Assembly: GCA_000231825.2 (NCBI GenBank)
Contig: JH720321.1
Span: forward strand, 1 to 64,000
Length of the DNA: 64,000 nt
Source of the DNA: Tetrahymena elliotti 4EA
Lineage: Eukaryota; Ciliophora; Oligohymenophorea; Hymenostomatida; Tetrahymenidae
Direction of reading: 5' to 3'
Below are positions 11,680-24,489 of the stretch, one piece after another. Position 1 is the stretch's first letter; each line of letters starts with the position of its first letter. Both the position numbers and the translations under genes were made by a program. The notes beneath the pieces were generated by a model. It saw nothing but the letters and a program-made list of their open reading frames with translations, was not told the DNA's origin and searched no databases.

Positions 11680-12949
11680 AATTTTTACAAACATAAATCT
11701 TTTTGGTAGTTTCTTTTTATAGATTAGAGTTATAAAAGAGTCTTTTTTTAAATGAGAGAAATTTTTCATTTCATCAATCATTTTTTTGAAAGTGTGTGTT
11801 AGTTTGTTTTAAGTCAGTTTTTTTAAATTTTTTTAACAAGTTTTTCTGAATTTTTTAGAAGTATTTTTGAAAGATAATTTAGTCCCATAAAAAAAAATGT
11901 TTTAAAATATAATCTTAAAGTGTCTTTTAAAAAAAAAATTCTTTACTTTTTCTTAACTTTTTTGATTTCTACTAAGTGATTGTTTAGCATTGCATGTCTA
12001 CATTAGCAGCTTTTTTTCTAGTGTAAAAAACTTCGAGTATAGGTTCCTGAGATGAAAATTTAATTTGGAGCACATTTTTTTTGAAAAAAGTCTACTATGT
12101 CTCCATACAAGCTAATCACCTCATTTGTTTTCATTTTCTTCTTGAGTTTCTTTGTTTTTCAATATTTTACAAATTAATTAATTATAAATAAATGCTTTAC
12201 TCCCAAAATAATTCAAATTTGTTCAAATTTCAAATTTTTCCTCTAATCTGAATCTTGAAATCCTCAAAACTAAATTAATCAAAATATCCCTAATAATCAA
12301 ATATTTACCCAACAGAAATTAATTAGTATCTTATACTATTTTTTGATTTATTCATTTTTTGATGTACATAATAAATATTTCAAGTATTTATTTCTAAAAT
12401 CTTATCAAAAATCATACAAAGGGTAAATATTAAATTATTGACAAAGCCAAGGTATTTTGTATTAATTAAAATGGCAAAGTTAATAATCATCATTCATTTT
12501 AATAAATACCTGGAAATATTAAAAAAATTTTAATAAGACTAATAGTAATTATAAAATCAAGATATTCTAAATGAAACAAATTATTTTTTATTGATTAAGA
12601 ATTCAGAAACCAAATTCTAATTTTTGGTAATGAGATTTCTAAAAAAATAAGTAATACCCTTATAAAAAATTACCAATAATTCCAACAACTTCTCAAACTA
12701 ATCAAAAGGTTTATATATTTAATTTAATCTATTTTAAAATATTTAGACATAAAATATTTTTATGATTGAACTTTAAATGTCAATTTTAAATAATTTTTTT
12801 CTAAGCATAAAAATTATTATAAGCCAGTGTAGATATTTAAGGATCTATTGAAGGAAAATGTTATTGTGTTAGTTTTTTAAATTGATCTAAATCTTAAATG
12901 GTATCTTTGATTTCTAGTTATTTAGTATTAATATTTTCTATTAATAACT
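11680..12949. other. non-coding region
   Basis: This is A+T-rich sequence between the orphan exon and the acetyltransferase pseudogene. Nothing protein-like or RNA-like was seen. Confidence 0.55.
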
Positions 12950-13733
12950 AATTATCTCTTATACATACCACTCCAGAAGATGGGAATCTTATAATTCTTA
13001 AAATTTATGGAAAGGTGATTTATCAATATTAGTATAAACATCACCTTCTTTAAATAATAAATCTTCTTAGTCTTAGAAAGCAACTTGAACATAGTAGCAA
13101 CATGAAAACGAGTTTTTTTCATCGATTCTGTATAAAATTTATTTGTCTGTTCTACCCTTCATAATAAAATGTTCCAAAAGAGTATTCATAAACTTCGCTT
13201 CTCTTTTCAAAATCTATTTTTAAAGGGAAATTTTGAAACCCAATTGATACTTCAACCAAATATACGTCTCCTTATTCTAAAACATACATTACTAAAATAC
13301 TTGCATTATTTTTTGGAATAGCCCTACACGAAGCAAAAATTAATCATGCCTCATACCCCAAGCTTTATAAGAAACCACAAAATACAGGACTAATAACTAA
13401 ATAATAGCCACCTATTCCATTTAATACTAACTACTTAATTTCATCATAGCTCAATTATTATCTCATCTCGCGTTTATTCTACAATAAAAACAGATTCTAA
13501 AAAAGTATGATTTCTTCAGTTTTTTCTACCAACTATTTTAGGTATTTTAATTTACATTAACCTTTTTTAAGTCTTTCTTACTGAATAAGGTTTAAAAATT
13601 GTTAAGTTTCAACTTCAGAAAGTTTAAAAAGAGTTTTGTCTTCCTTTTAAAAGATATCTTATAATCCTTTAGTTTATTATTATTTTTTCTCTTTTATCAA
13701 TATAAAACTTTTATAAGATTATTTAGAACCCAT
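12950..13733 (-). pseudogene. arylamine N-acetyltransferase (NAT) pseudogene
   Basis: Reading leftward from an ATG at 13733, one frame follows the NAT family order. EEIILFQNL stands for IPFENL, LSYDEIKQLVLNGIGGYYL for the RGGxCxE active-site segment, and FCGFLQSLGYEA for LFxxLLxxLGF. Next come CRAIP (the ARV region) and GDVYLVEVSIGFQNFPLKI for YLVDVGFG...P. Damage is clear. The active-site Cys position reads Tyr, an in-frame TGA sits at 13346-13344, and another TGA ends the frame at 13121-13119. The match resumes one frame over with NSFSCCYYVQ and GDVYTNIDKSPFHKF, equivalent to the C-terminal NxYxSxxPxSxF region. NAT enzymes use a Cys-His-Asp triad to transfer acetyl from acetyl-CoA to arylamines; this copy could not do so. 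The left edge is uncertain. Confidence 0.65.
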
Positions 13734-14308
13734 TGATATATTTAATTTAATAAATCTGATCAAAGTAATAGCCAAAAATCTTGAATAATTGTTGAATATT
13801 TGATCAATACTTAAAAAGGTCAAGAGTTCTCTATTTTTTTATCTGAATAAGATTTTTTAGAATGAAAATACTCAGCACATACCATCTTCCATAAAATTGC
13901 GATATATTAAAACAAAACAGGTGTAAAAAAAGATTTCATAGACTTGGAGTTTGAATTATTAAAATACATAGAAATAAAATGAAAATAGACTTTACTTTTC
14001 AAAAAATTACCAAATAAATTTATAATCTGATAAAATAATTGCTGTTTCAGTAAATAATTGCATTATCAATTTGTGTGTATTTTTTTGCTGCTTTAATTAA
14101 AAATCCTAAAAAACTCTAAAACTTGCTCAAATTTGTTGAAATAAAACACAAAAGAATATTATTTAAGCCTTTTTATATTTATTTTATTAGAAGGAGATTA
14201 ATATTTTAAATTTGAATTGAGAAAGTTTGGATAAAATTATGATTCAAGAATAAAATAAATATAAATTAATATTTTAAATAATTAAAGAAATCAAGTAAGT
14301 TTTAAGTA
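13734..14308. other. non-coding spacer
   Basis: This gap lies between the acetyltransferase pseudogene and the stop of the coiled-coil gene. It reads open on the minus strand upstream of the pseudogene start, but with no family features. I treat it as a non-coding or decayed 5' flank. Confidence 0.5.
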
Positions 14309-16255
14309 TCATGGTTGGTCTTAAGTAGAAATAAAATTATCTATGAGTTGCATCAAGTTTTCTAACGATTGGTCTATATAATTATGGGATTACTCAGAAT
14401 TTTTTTCTATTTGCTTAATTTTTGTATCAATTTTAGTTTATAATTTTTGAGGGGCATAAGCTTTTAAAACTTCTTTAGAAATTTAATTTAAGTCAGAATT
14501 TGAGTTTATATAGTTATTAATTGAGTCTTTTATTTTTTAGAAATGGGTCAAAACTTCTTCTTTGAATTTTTTATTTTTGTTTGAATGTTCGACATTTAAG
14601 ATATCAAATTTTTCATCAAGTTTATCCTAAAAATATTAGATTTAAGTCTTCATGTTTTTAATTGACTCTAATAAGTTTTTATTTTCAAATTGAAGGGCAT
14701 TGTTTTCACTTGTTACAACATTTATTTATAATTGAAGCTATTCATTTTGAGTTGCTAATTCTGAATTTTCTACTGATAATATTTCTAAATTTGCTGAAAT
14801 CTCTTAATCTATACTTGCTACAAGCGAAAGCTTTTCTTTGAACTAGCTTATATTCTTAGTTAATGATTCATTTTTAGATTCAAGTCTGTCTATTTTTAAT
14901 TAAAGTGCTTCTTTTTCTAACTAAACTTAGTGAATTTGTTATTTTAAATCTTGATTCTCAGACTCTAAAAGGGAAATTTAAAATTAATATTTAATGTCTT
15001 TTTCTGTTTTTTCTGAGGATTCTTGATTATTTAATTTCTAATTTGATTCTCTTTTAGACTGGTCTTTAGGAGGCTTGCTAGCTATGCTTGTATTAGAATT
15101 TTATTTACTTGGTGTAGGAATTGATGATGGTGCTTTTTATAATTAATTTATTGAAGATTAACTTGACTATTTTTCAAACATTTAATCTTAAGCTTTAGAA
15201 CTTTATCTTGATTATAATTTTAAGTCTGATCTGCTCTTTAAAACAGCAGGTTGCTCTTCTACTTAACTTAAATTCTGAATACTTCTTTCATATTCTTCAA
15301 TAATCTTTTCAATATTCTAACACCTTTCAAAAGTTATCTATGAGTCACTTTTATGAAGAGGAGATGTATCTTGTTGTAGTTAATTTTATAGATTTGCCTA
15401 GGGCTAGCTCATACTATCTTGATTACAAAATTAATTTTAATCTTAATGAAAAGAAATTTCATTTTCTTCCATGATTTGATTTTAGCACTCTTGCATTTGT
15501 TATTTTTAAGACTTAATTTAAGATAAAAACAAAGAATCTTTTTATTTTTCATCCAAAAATTCAGGAACATTTGTTGTACAATCTTCTGGTAGGTACTAAT
15601 GCTTTTTATCATTCTATTAATCGTCTTAATCATAATCAGGTGAATCTAAGTACTTCTCTGCATTTCTTAAAATATATTCAGTATTATCATTTTCTAAATT
15701 ATATGTATGATTCTATTCATACTTTGGATCGATTTGACTAATATCTTGCTAAAATGGTACAATTTCATCTTTCAATCCTGATTCATCAATATTATTATTG
15801 CTTTTTTATAACAGTAGCTTAAAAGTCTAAAGAGCTCTCTTATTTTCTTCATCTTTATCCTTTTCTTGATAGTATTTTAAATCATATAAATAATTTTCAT
15901 GATTTCGTTCTTCTTTTTACAAAATCTGTCTCTGCTCGTTCAATTCGCTTTAAATCAAATCATTTTCATGATCATTTTAATTTTAATCTTCTTCTTCATG
16001 TTAAATATTTTGGTGATCTATTTGTTAGCTTATATTTTATTAAGTTTTCTAAGGATCTTCTTCATTTGTGCTTCCTTCTAAATTTTTTTGACTTTCATTA
16101 TTTTGCACTTAATTAAATGATTCTAATGCCATATTATAGTTGTTTTTAGAATTAAATATATCTTTATGTCCTTTGAAAAACTCCTCTATCACAAAACTAT
16201 CTGATGTCTTTTGATTGATTTATCCTTGAAGAAAATTACTTGTATTTACACTCAT
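14309..16255 (-). CDS. coiled-coil protein, unknown function
   Basis: A single 648-codon frame runs from the ATG at 16255 to the TGA at 14309 with no intron. The first 250 residues are acidic and Gln/Asn/Glu-rich. Residues about 250-390 are Ser/Pro-rich and likely disordered, with SSIPTPSK and similar stretches. From about 400 to 630 there is a long heptad-like coiled coil, with LEKEALQLKIDRLESKNESL followed by LATQNEQLQLQINVV. The acidic head, Ser-rich linker and coiled-coil tail suggest a structural or basal-body/cortical component, but there is no diagnostic domain. It could equally be a vesicle tether. Confidence 0.85.
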
Positions 16256-17006
16256 TAAAACCTATTCTAATTTGATTTTTTATCTTAATTATCTTTTAAC
16301 TAAAATTAGCTGGTAATTAACAATTAAAAATTCGTTAAAGCTTAAATTGATGGAAAATAATCAGACAATTATTATATCTTACTAATAAATATAAAATAAA
16401 CTAATAAATACTTTTATTACATTTCACATTATTTCATGATACTTTTCAATACTTTAAGTTATCAAATATTAATCTATTTTCATAGTTAACAGTAATTTGT
16501 TACATCTCATCTCATATTATTAATTAACATTTCTTTTAAAATAAACGCTACTTTAAAAAATTGAACAGATAATATTACCTCATAAGTATTTCAAATATAA
16601 ATATATTTATTTCATTTAAGAAACTCTGTTTTCTAAAATTAATTACACCAAAATAGTAAATATGTAGCAGGTCTCGAGGGAAATGTTTACTATATTTTTG
16701 ATATTAGTGGAAATAAATTTTAATGGGAGAGGGGGAAATATTAGAATTTCTTTAATATTTTTACATGTTTCAAAATTTCATGAAGAGTTAGGGTATTTCT
16801 ATTTTTTTATGGAGATTTGAAAAAAAAATTCAGAATTACTTCAACTTTTTTTCATGAATAAATTATTTTATATTAAAATATTACAAAAACAAATTGAATA
16901 ATAAATAAATAACTAAAAAATAAAATTATAATATATAAATTTATGTAAGATTTATAGTGTGATAACAAATAATTTTGTTTTTAACTTAAAAATAGCAATT
17001 TGAACC
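16256..17006. other. non-coding spacer, one weak short ORF
   Basis: This tandem minus-strand gap is very A+T rich. A 52-codon ciliate-code frame (ATG 16662, TGA 16818, + strand) covers a small GC-richer patch near GGTCTCGAGGG, but it has no recognisable features, so I do not call it a gene. Confidence 0.5.
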
Positions 17007-19884
17007 TCACATTTCTTGAAGGGTAATTTATTAGTCAGTTTCCATAATTTCTTCTTCAGTTTTCATTATCTCGCTTTTAGTGGATCTATACTAGAAGTAT
17101 TATTTTCTAATATAAATTTATATTAAAACAAGGAGTATTGACGTGATCAAAATAGTTTAAAAACGGGAGGACACTTTTTAATAGGCATTTATTTTTGGAT
17201 AAATACTTTTTGATGTACTGTAGCCTCTTTCTATCTATAGTAAGATATTTATTTGAAGAATAACTAAGTGAATGAAATAGAATATGATGTATTTTAAAAT
17301 ATCATATATATATCTCAGATCAATTAAGTTAGATTTAAAGAAGAAAATAATTCCATATTTTTATTTTACTTCATCTTTTAGTTAGGTCATCATAGATATT
17401 ATTGCTATTATAGATATTTCAGTGCATATAAAGCAAATTTACTGCAGATTACTATCATCGAAATTTAAAATCTGAGTATAAAATAATTCGTTTTTAAAGA
17501 TTAATGCAAAAAAGATATTTTTAATTAAGTAAACTCCTATTAATCCACTGATACTTGTCAGCATATTGAGTTGGTTTATTACCAATACAAATAGTATTAT
17601 AATTGTTGAATAGCAAAATAAATATTCTATTTTTTAAGTACTATCTTAGACAAATTAGCTTTGGCTAATAAAGTTTATACAATTAAAGCAAAAAATAACC
17701 AAAGTGCTTTGATAATTAGATTTTTCTAATAAAAAGAAGGCAGCTGTGAGAATGATAACATTAATTATAAACGAAGCAGATAAATCAATATATATTGATA
17801 TCTTAAAAACCGTTTCAAGCAACTGAGGTACAAAAAAAAGTAAATCTTAGATAACAAAAGTTATTATTTTGATGTATTTTTTAATTCTTGAAGAATTCTG
17901 AGCATTAATCAAGCTTATTTTGTAAACAAAATAATATTTCTGTAGCTAAATTCCACAGTAGAATAAATTTTATTCTAGAAGTGTTACTATTGAATTCGAT
18001 TGGATTAATTTTTGTATATTGTCATCAATACTTAAAAAAAATAATACTGTAATAATAGCTAAATAGATTGTTAGGAACAGATATCTTCTAGCTTCTTAAA
18101 TTTGTTAAATGTAAGTAAAGAAAGCTGCCTGAAGAGAAATAATAGAAATAAAGCAAATAAATAAAAAGAACTAGTCACTAATTGTTTCCTGATAAAAATA
18201 TTTTTCTTTTTTAATTAAATTGAAATTTTAAAATAAATTTATTTCAAATGAAAATTTACCTTGATTTAAGTTAAAGAAAATACATTTTGGAGAGTTTAGA
18301 AATATTTATTTCTAGATAAAATAGGCAAAAAGAAAAAGGCCTTGAAGAAAAGTGTTAACATGAATTTATGCACTGGCTCTATCTTTTTTGTCAATGATTA
18401 AATCTGTTTGATTAATAATATTAGCTAAGCCATAATTTTAACTTTTAGTTAATTATAGTTTTATATTGTAATAAAGCAAAGCACTAAATATGACAACAAC
18501 TAATGTGATCATCGTAACTGTAGTAACAAACATCAATTAAGTTTAGTAAGGGTTTATTTTTGTGAATTCTTAATCAATAAGCTTATTTATTATCATTGAA
18601 GATTTTTCTATAAAATGTTAATTATCTTCAATTTTAAATATTTATTTTATTTATTCTTGAATTGTTTCGAATTCATCAAAAATTTAAGAATTTAATTGAA
18701 CTTATTCATAATATAAATTCAATTAATGAAGATTTATCTTATTATAGTTTGCATTTAATTCTGAAATTTAATTCTTACTAAGATTTATCTAATTATTTAA
18801 AATACTATTTAAGAATCTTCCTTGTGACAGAAGAGGTACTTACACTCCTGAAATTAGTGATAAAGTAGTTGAAATATCAACTAATTTAACCTTTTCTTTT
18901 AAATCTAAAAAGACATTCTAACTAAATTCAAATGAAGGATAGTATTATAGAGCAAAACCAATGCAATATTAAACTTCTTAGCATAATTTTTTTGTTTGAG
19001 AATTATTTTAAACTAAACTAATAATAGTCAGTTGTTCATCTTTTTATATATTGTTTTTTATTTTTTAGATTTATTGAATTGCATAAACAAGCTCATCTTT
19101 GTATTATTCAGAGGTTAGTTCAATTTATTAATTAATGCCTGAGCCAAAATAATCTTTTAGATAAAAAATATTGAATACTTACTACTCGATTTAAAAAAAT
19201 AAATAAATTACAAAAGCTAAATAACTATGAATCAGAAATGTTTTTTCCTTCGTTTTAAATATCTTCAGAAGAGCAGAAACTTTGAAATATTGAAGCAATT
19301 TTATTTCTTGACTGACTTAACTCTAAATTTGGAAAAGAACTATCAATAAATTAACAAGTTTTATTGTTATTTGTCACCTGATTTAGTAAAGAATCGTAAT
19401 TTTAAAAAAATTGGGCTTCTTCTTAATTGTAATTTGAGTTGACTAAATTTTACATTGAAACACCAAGTAAAAATTCAATCACTAAGTCTTTATTTGAAAT
19501 TGAATTAGTAGGTTTTGTTTCTTATACAAAATAATTTGAAATTTTCTTTGTATTTTAATCATTTTTCGCAGTCGAATTAAGCTAAAATACCTCTTCAAAT
19601 CCTATTTTTTTTAATAGATCTTAATGGAATTCATGATCGTTTTTATGGAGGAGTCTTTAGTTTTAAAACAGCCATTCTAAAGGTAGTGATTCAATAAAAA
19701 TTACGTGATTCTTTTTTATAATTGAATGATATTAATTAGATTCATTATTATTTAAGAACCCGTTAATTAGCCCTCTATTAGAATCAAAACCATCTTCAAA
19801 GTAAATTGATAAGACGAATGAAGTTACTGTGAATACTAATCCATAGAATCCCAACTTAAGTTGCAATTTAATTGATCTATTCAT
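17007..19884 (-). CDS. polytopic membrane protein with large N-terminal ectodomain
   Basis: There are two exons, 19884-19212 and 19153-17007, joined by a 58-base intron that starts GTAATTTATTT and ends AAAAG, giving 939 residues. The intron was placed because the unspliced frame hits TGA; splicing restores TYR-TYR-FGSGINQQIELTSE. A signal anchor lies at about residues 8-28 (KLGFYGLVFTVTSFVLSIYF). A polar region of about 430 residues, presumably extracytoplasmic, is followed by a TM helix (TMITLVVVIFSALLYY) and then roughly ten more hydrophobic segments to near the C-terminus. The last 25 residues are charged and probably cytosolic. The plan, a big ectodomain plus a multi-helix bundle, resembles ciliate surface receptors, but no family signature is visible. 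Confidence 0.83.
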
Positions 19885-21064
19885 ATAATTTATATGCACT
19901 AAAATAAATTTCTTGAGAAATAATAAATAAAAATAGTTTTTATTAAAGAAAATAAAATTTGTAAATTGAAATTGATTTGAATGGAATAAATTGAAAATTG
20001 AAATAAAATATCAATGAAATAATTTAATTTTTATAAATAAATGTTAAGTAATAAGTATAATTGACCATTAATATCATACTAACATTTTATTTATTTTTTT
20101 ATCAATCAAAAAAATATCTTTTAAAATATTTGCAAATGATTAATAAACCCAAATATCAATTAATGTTAAGGACTCTTCAAATTTAATCTTGCTTTTCATG
20201 TGTTTACATTATAAAATTAGCTTTTTTGTTTCTTTATTATTATCATTTAATTTTTTTTAATACCCAAATGCATTTTAATTATTTATGGTATTAATTGGTG
20301 TAACCTTAATTTTACTTTAGAAAAAAATTTATCTAATTAATTTTTGATAATTTGTAGAATCTCTTTTTTTTTAACAAATTAGGTTCATCAAGTTATTAAA
20401 AATGTATTTTTAGTCTCTTATTTAATTTTTTTAAATATTAAATAAGAATTTTTATTTTTTAAAATGTTTGTTGGGTTGGTAATTAAAATCTGATACTTAT
20501 AAGTTATTATTAATAAATGAGCAATTTGTGATTTGGAGATTATTATTTTAGGTTGTTTTAGTCAACTGATTAATTTTTTATAATTATATAATTCAAAGAA
20601 ATAGATTCTATTTTTTAATATTTTATAAGAAAATTGCTTAAAAAAAGAAAGTGAAATTGCTATCAATTAGTGAGGAATTTACTATTTTTGAAGTAAAGTT
20701 TTCTAAAATTGCATGTTTTTTTACATGGATTTTTTTAGAAGTGTAAGGAGAATCAAATAATTCTTTTGATGAATCAGAGATATTATGAAAAAGATTAAAC
20801 GAGTTTGGAAAGTAAAATTATTAATTAAACAGTGATAAGGAAAATTGAATTCGATATTGATTGAATTTTATAATTATTAATTACTAAACAAAAAAAAGAA
20901 AGAAATAATAAAACAAAACAAATCTAAATAAACATAGCAAATTGTAATAGCATTTAAAATATCCTCATTGTAAATCGAACTTAAATATTTGAAAACAATA
21001 ATTACTGATTTTCCACACGTTATATTATAGTTATAATCTTTACTAAGAACAATCAACCAACTTA
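19885..21064. other. divergent intergenic region
   Basis: This gap lies between two gene starts and therefore contains both promoters. It is A/T-rich with T runs. No RNA gene or conserved box was recognised. Confidence 0.6.
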
Positions 21065-22765
21065 ATGGATAACAATATTTTTTATGTGAGTAAATAAGTA
21101 GAAGAATCAATTGAAATCATTCAAGGTAAAAATGAATATTTTCTTTATCAAATTGTTTTTTTTTGTAGTTTCTATAGCATAAATTTAATATTTTATAAAG
21201 ACCGCTTGTATTGGGTATGCTCAGACAAAATACTTAGAAAACATAAAAATATATTTGTGATGAAGATTGATGAGGTAAGTAATTTGAAAAATGAAATAAA
21301 TATTGATTATTAACAAAAAAATCTTTAATATAATGCTATCTAAATATTTTAATAGATATACGAATACGTAGGATTTAATTTTGATTTTGGACCACTTGAT
21401 ATTTCACAAATAATGAATTTTTCTCAAGAGATGTATTACCTATTAAAGAATCCTTCATATAAGAATACATAGATTATTATATAATGTGGTTAAGATTTTG
21501 ACAAAAAAGCTAATTCTGCTGTTCTTATTTGTGCTTACATGGTAAAAGATTAATCAAATAAATAAATAGATTTATTTTTAGACATCTTTTTGTGTAGTCT
21601 TGATTTTTAAATAAAATTATTTTTTATAAAATCATTTAGGTGCTTTACTTAGAATATAGCCCAAAAAAAGCTTGGAAAAAAGTAAGCTCCTAATTAAAAG
21701 AGCCAATAATTCCTTTTCGTGATTGCATAAATGTGATTTATTCAACTTATGATTGTTATGTAATTATTAAAATATTCTTTTTGTATAAATCAATATTAAA
21801 AATACTTAAATATTTATTTACATTTTTTCTATAACTTGAAACTAAATTTATAAAATATTCCACTAGGTTTTGGATTGCTTGAAAGGCATTCATGAGGCTC
21901 GTCGTTTGAAATGGATTGATACTTAAAAATTTAACCATATTAAATATGATCATTTTGCCAGCGTATCAAATGGAGATATTTCTGAAGTTGTGCCAAATAA
22001 AATATTTGCTTTCAGAGGACCTAGAAATATTAGGGAAAATGGGGTAAAGTTTTTTTTTTTCATTTTATTTTTAAATAAAAAAATAATTGATAAATAAATA
22101 GATAAGTGTTGCTAAACCAGAAGATTTTGTCCCTATTTTCAAGCAAGTTAACATTCAAAAAGTTATTCAATTGAATTAAGAAAAATATGATGAAACTAAA
22201 TTTACACAAGCTGGAATACAACATGTTAAAATAATCTTTCCTGATGGTGGCCTACCAACAAGTGTAAGCTAGAAAATATCCTTGCTATTATTTATTAATT
22301 AATTTATAAAATTTGAAAAAAAAGGAATAAGTGGAAAAATTTATATAAGAAGTTGATAAAACAGAGGGAAATGTAGCTGTGCATTGCCAAGCTGGATTAG
22401 GTAGAACTGGCACAATGATAGCTCTTTACTGTATGAAAGAATACTACTTTCCTGCAAGACCGCTAATAGCTTATATTAAAATGGTAAGACCTGGTAGTAT
22501 CCATGGGCCATAGCACCACTTTATTATTGTAAGATTAATTAAAAATAATAAATGCTTAATTTGATTTATATGTTAAAAATTTGCTATTAATCATATTTCA
22601 ATTAATTAGCTCATTAATTTTTTTTTTCAGTCTAAAGAAATAAAATATCTTCCCAAAGAAACATAAAAACTCCAAGTGAAATATAACCCATTTCATTCTA
22701 TGGGGGAAATAGATAAGCACAGTGAAGAAGATTTTGATTTGCTTGATCAAATTGATAATGAATGA
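21065..22765 (+). CDS. CDC14: Cdc14-family dual-specificity phosphatase
   Basis: Eight exons close in frame: 21065-21125, 21201-21274, 21356-21541, 21640-21759, 21867-22043, 22102-22263, 22325-22528 and 22631-22765, giving 372 residues. The N-terminal Cdc14 domain reads [13 protein letters not shown] and [14 protein letters not shown]. The catalytic domain has [14 protein letters not shown], with nucleophile Cys281 and Arg287, followed by [14 protein letters not shown], the strongly conserved Cdc14 signature. Cdc14 removes phosphate from Ser-Pro sites made by cyclin-dependent kinases, acting in mitotic exit, cytokinesis and ciliary functions. The protein is short for the family. It ends soon after the core, lacking the long disordered tail that carries localisation signals in yeast and animals. 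The gene is 5.5 kb from a B-type cyclin gene. Confidence 0.95.
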
Positions 22766-24489
22766 AGTAACTTGCTTTTAGAAGGGATTCAATTCTTAAA
22801 TTTTTCTATCTTTTATACTAAATATTACTTTTAACATTAATTTTCTATAAATCTAAATATAATCTTAATCTCTTTTCAATCTCTTTACTTGTCTCTCTCT
22901 ATATTGTAAGTATCTTAAGCCTTTTCAAAAATTTCAAATTACACAAAATTTATTCAAATCTTTTATAAATTGTAAAACAAAAAACTCCTTTTTTGAAAAT
23001 AAATGCCTCAACCTCTCTTACTATTTCAATTTACATTATTTTATTCTTTTATTTTTTTTCTAATTTTTTTAAATAAATCTAAATAATTTTAGAAATAAAT
23101 GCTAATCAATAAATTTAAAAAATAGTACAACCTCTTTTTGTATTTAAATATACATAAGAGAGAGAATAAGTTGAATTCATATTCTCAGTTGGAAAAACAT
23201 TCATAAGAAAAGCAAGTTTGCAATTATCTTTTTTCATAGCATCATCTACACACTATTTTTAATAAGTTAGATAGTATTTTAAACAAGTATTCCAATTTTT
23301 TTTAGTAAAATTTTTGAAATATTTTGTTGATCTATTGATGATTTTCATAATTTATTTTTAAATTTGATCTATTTCCAAAATAATCAAAAAAAAACCTAAA
23401 AGATAGAACTAAGCTATAACTCACAATTTTAATTCTTTTAATATACAATTAAGTAAATTCTTATTTATTGTAATGTGTTTCAAGCAAATAATCAAATTTT
23501 GTTGATCTAATGAATATTTTTAACATTTTTTTAAAATTTATTTCTAAATTGAATGACCTGAATATGAATTTAAATAATTATTTCTTAAATTGAAAAGGTA
23601 GAACTTAACTATAATTAATTATCTTAGATAGAAAAACATAATTTTAAAAATATTTTGGTAAATTGTTTATTATTTAATTTTTTGTCTAACTTTCTTCAAC
23701 AAACTTACTCTTTAACAAAAATGTTTTATTTTATTTTTTTTAATTCATAGGAAGTTTAAATTTTACGACTTAAAAAAATATTTAAACAAATTTTATGTTT
23801 AAGCAAAATCTCTTAAAAATAATCAAACTAATCAAGATATTTATTCTCAATTTTGTCCTTAGCAGGGTGGAGAAGTGGAATCGCGGATTCTTCATTTCAT
23901 TGATTGTAGAAATAATACTCACTAAATTCTTACTAGTTGTTATACACTATTATCTTTTAAGTAAACTTTTCAGTTTATTTTTCTAATTCTTCATTATTCA
24001 AAAAATTAGTTCACCATACTATGCTAAGATTCTTCAGACACTAATTGGATTCACCTTAATTTTTAATTAAATAATTGAATAAAAAGTTATCTTCAAATTA
24101 AAATACTTAATATTAATATTTAAAAACCCTTTTTTTATTTGTAATTTAAATGATTTTTTAAATTTTTTATGTTTACAGAAATCATTTTCTTTATAAATCT
24201 AATTAATAATAATTGAGCATACTAACATATTTGATTTGGTAAATATGTAAATAAGACAAAGTATTTTAAAAAATTTTGACCAAGTAAGATAGTTATTTTG
24301 ATAAATTATTTGAAAGAAAAATACACATTTTACTTAATAAATTTTAAATGATGAAAATAACCAATTAATTTTTAAGAAGGTTAATAAGATTTTCAAACTA
24401 AAACATTTCAAAATACAATTCATATTGATAAAATAATTCCGAAGAAATTAATTTTTAAGATGTTTGTATGAGTTATTTTATTTTTTCCA
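22766..24489. other. convergent intergenic region
   Basis: This gap lies between the 3' ends of CDC14 and the ECHDC3-like gene. It is mostly A+T-rich non-coding sequence, except for the tRNA-like fragment at 23861-23885 described separately. Confidence 0.6.
23861..23885 (+). other. 5' fragment of initiator tRNA-Met (relic)
   Basis: AGCAGGGTGGAGAAGTGGAA followed by TCGCG matches, at 23 of 25 positions, the 5' acceptor strand and D arm of the cytoplasmic initiator tRNA of Tetrahymena as I recall its published sequence. The anticodon arm, T arm and 3' acceptor strand do not follow; the next bases (GATTCTTCATTTC) are unrelated. It therefore cannot fold or function as a tRNA. It may be a dispersed tRNA-half copy. 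The block stands out sharply from its A+T-rich surroundings. Confidence 0.55.

Noticed and set aside
13344..13346. Possible selenocysteine codon (TGA) in the acetyltransferase relic
   Set aside because: The TGA is not at the catalytic Cys position, the catalytic Cys is itself lost, and a second TGA with a frame shift follows, so decay is simpler.
16662..16820. 52-codon frame beginning ATGTAGCAGG, the same 10-base start as the frame at 11079
   Set aside because: Similarity to the 11079 frame ends after ten bases; no family features and short length. Probably coincidence.
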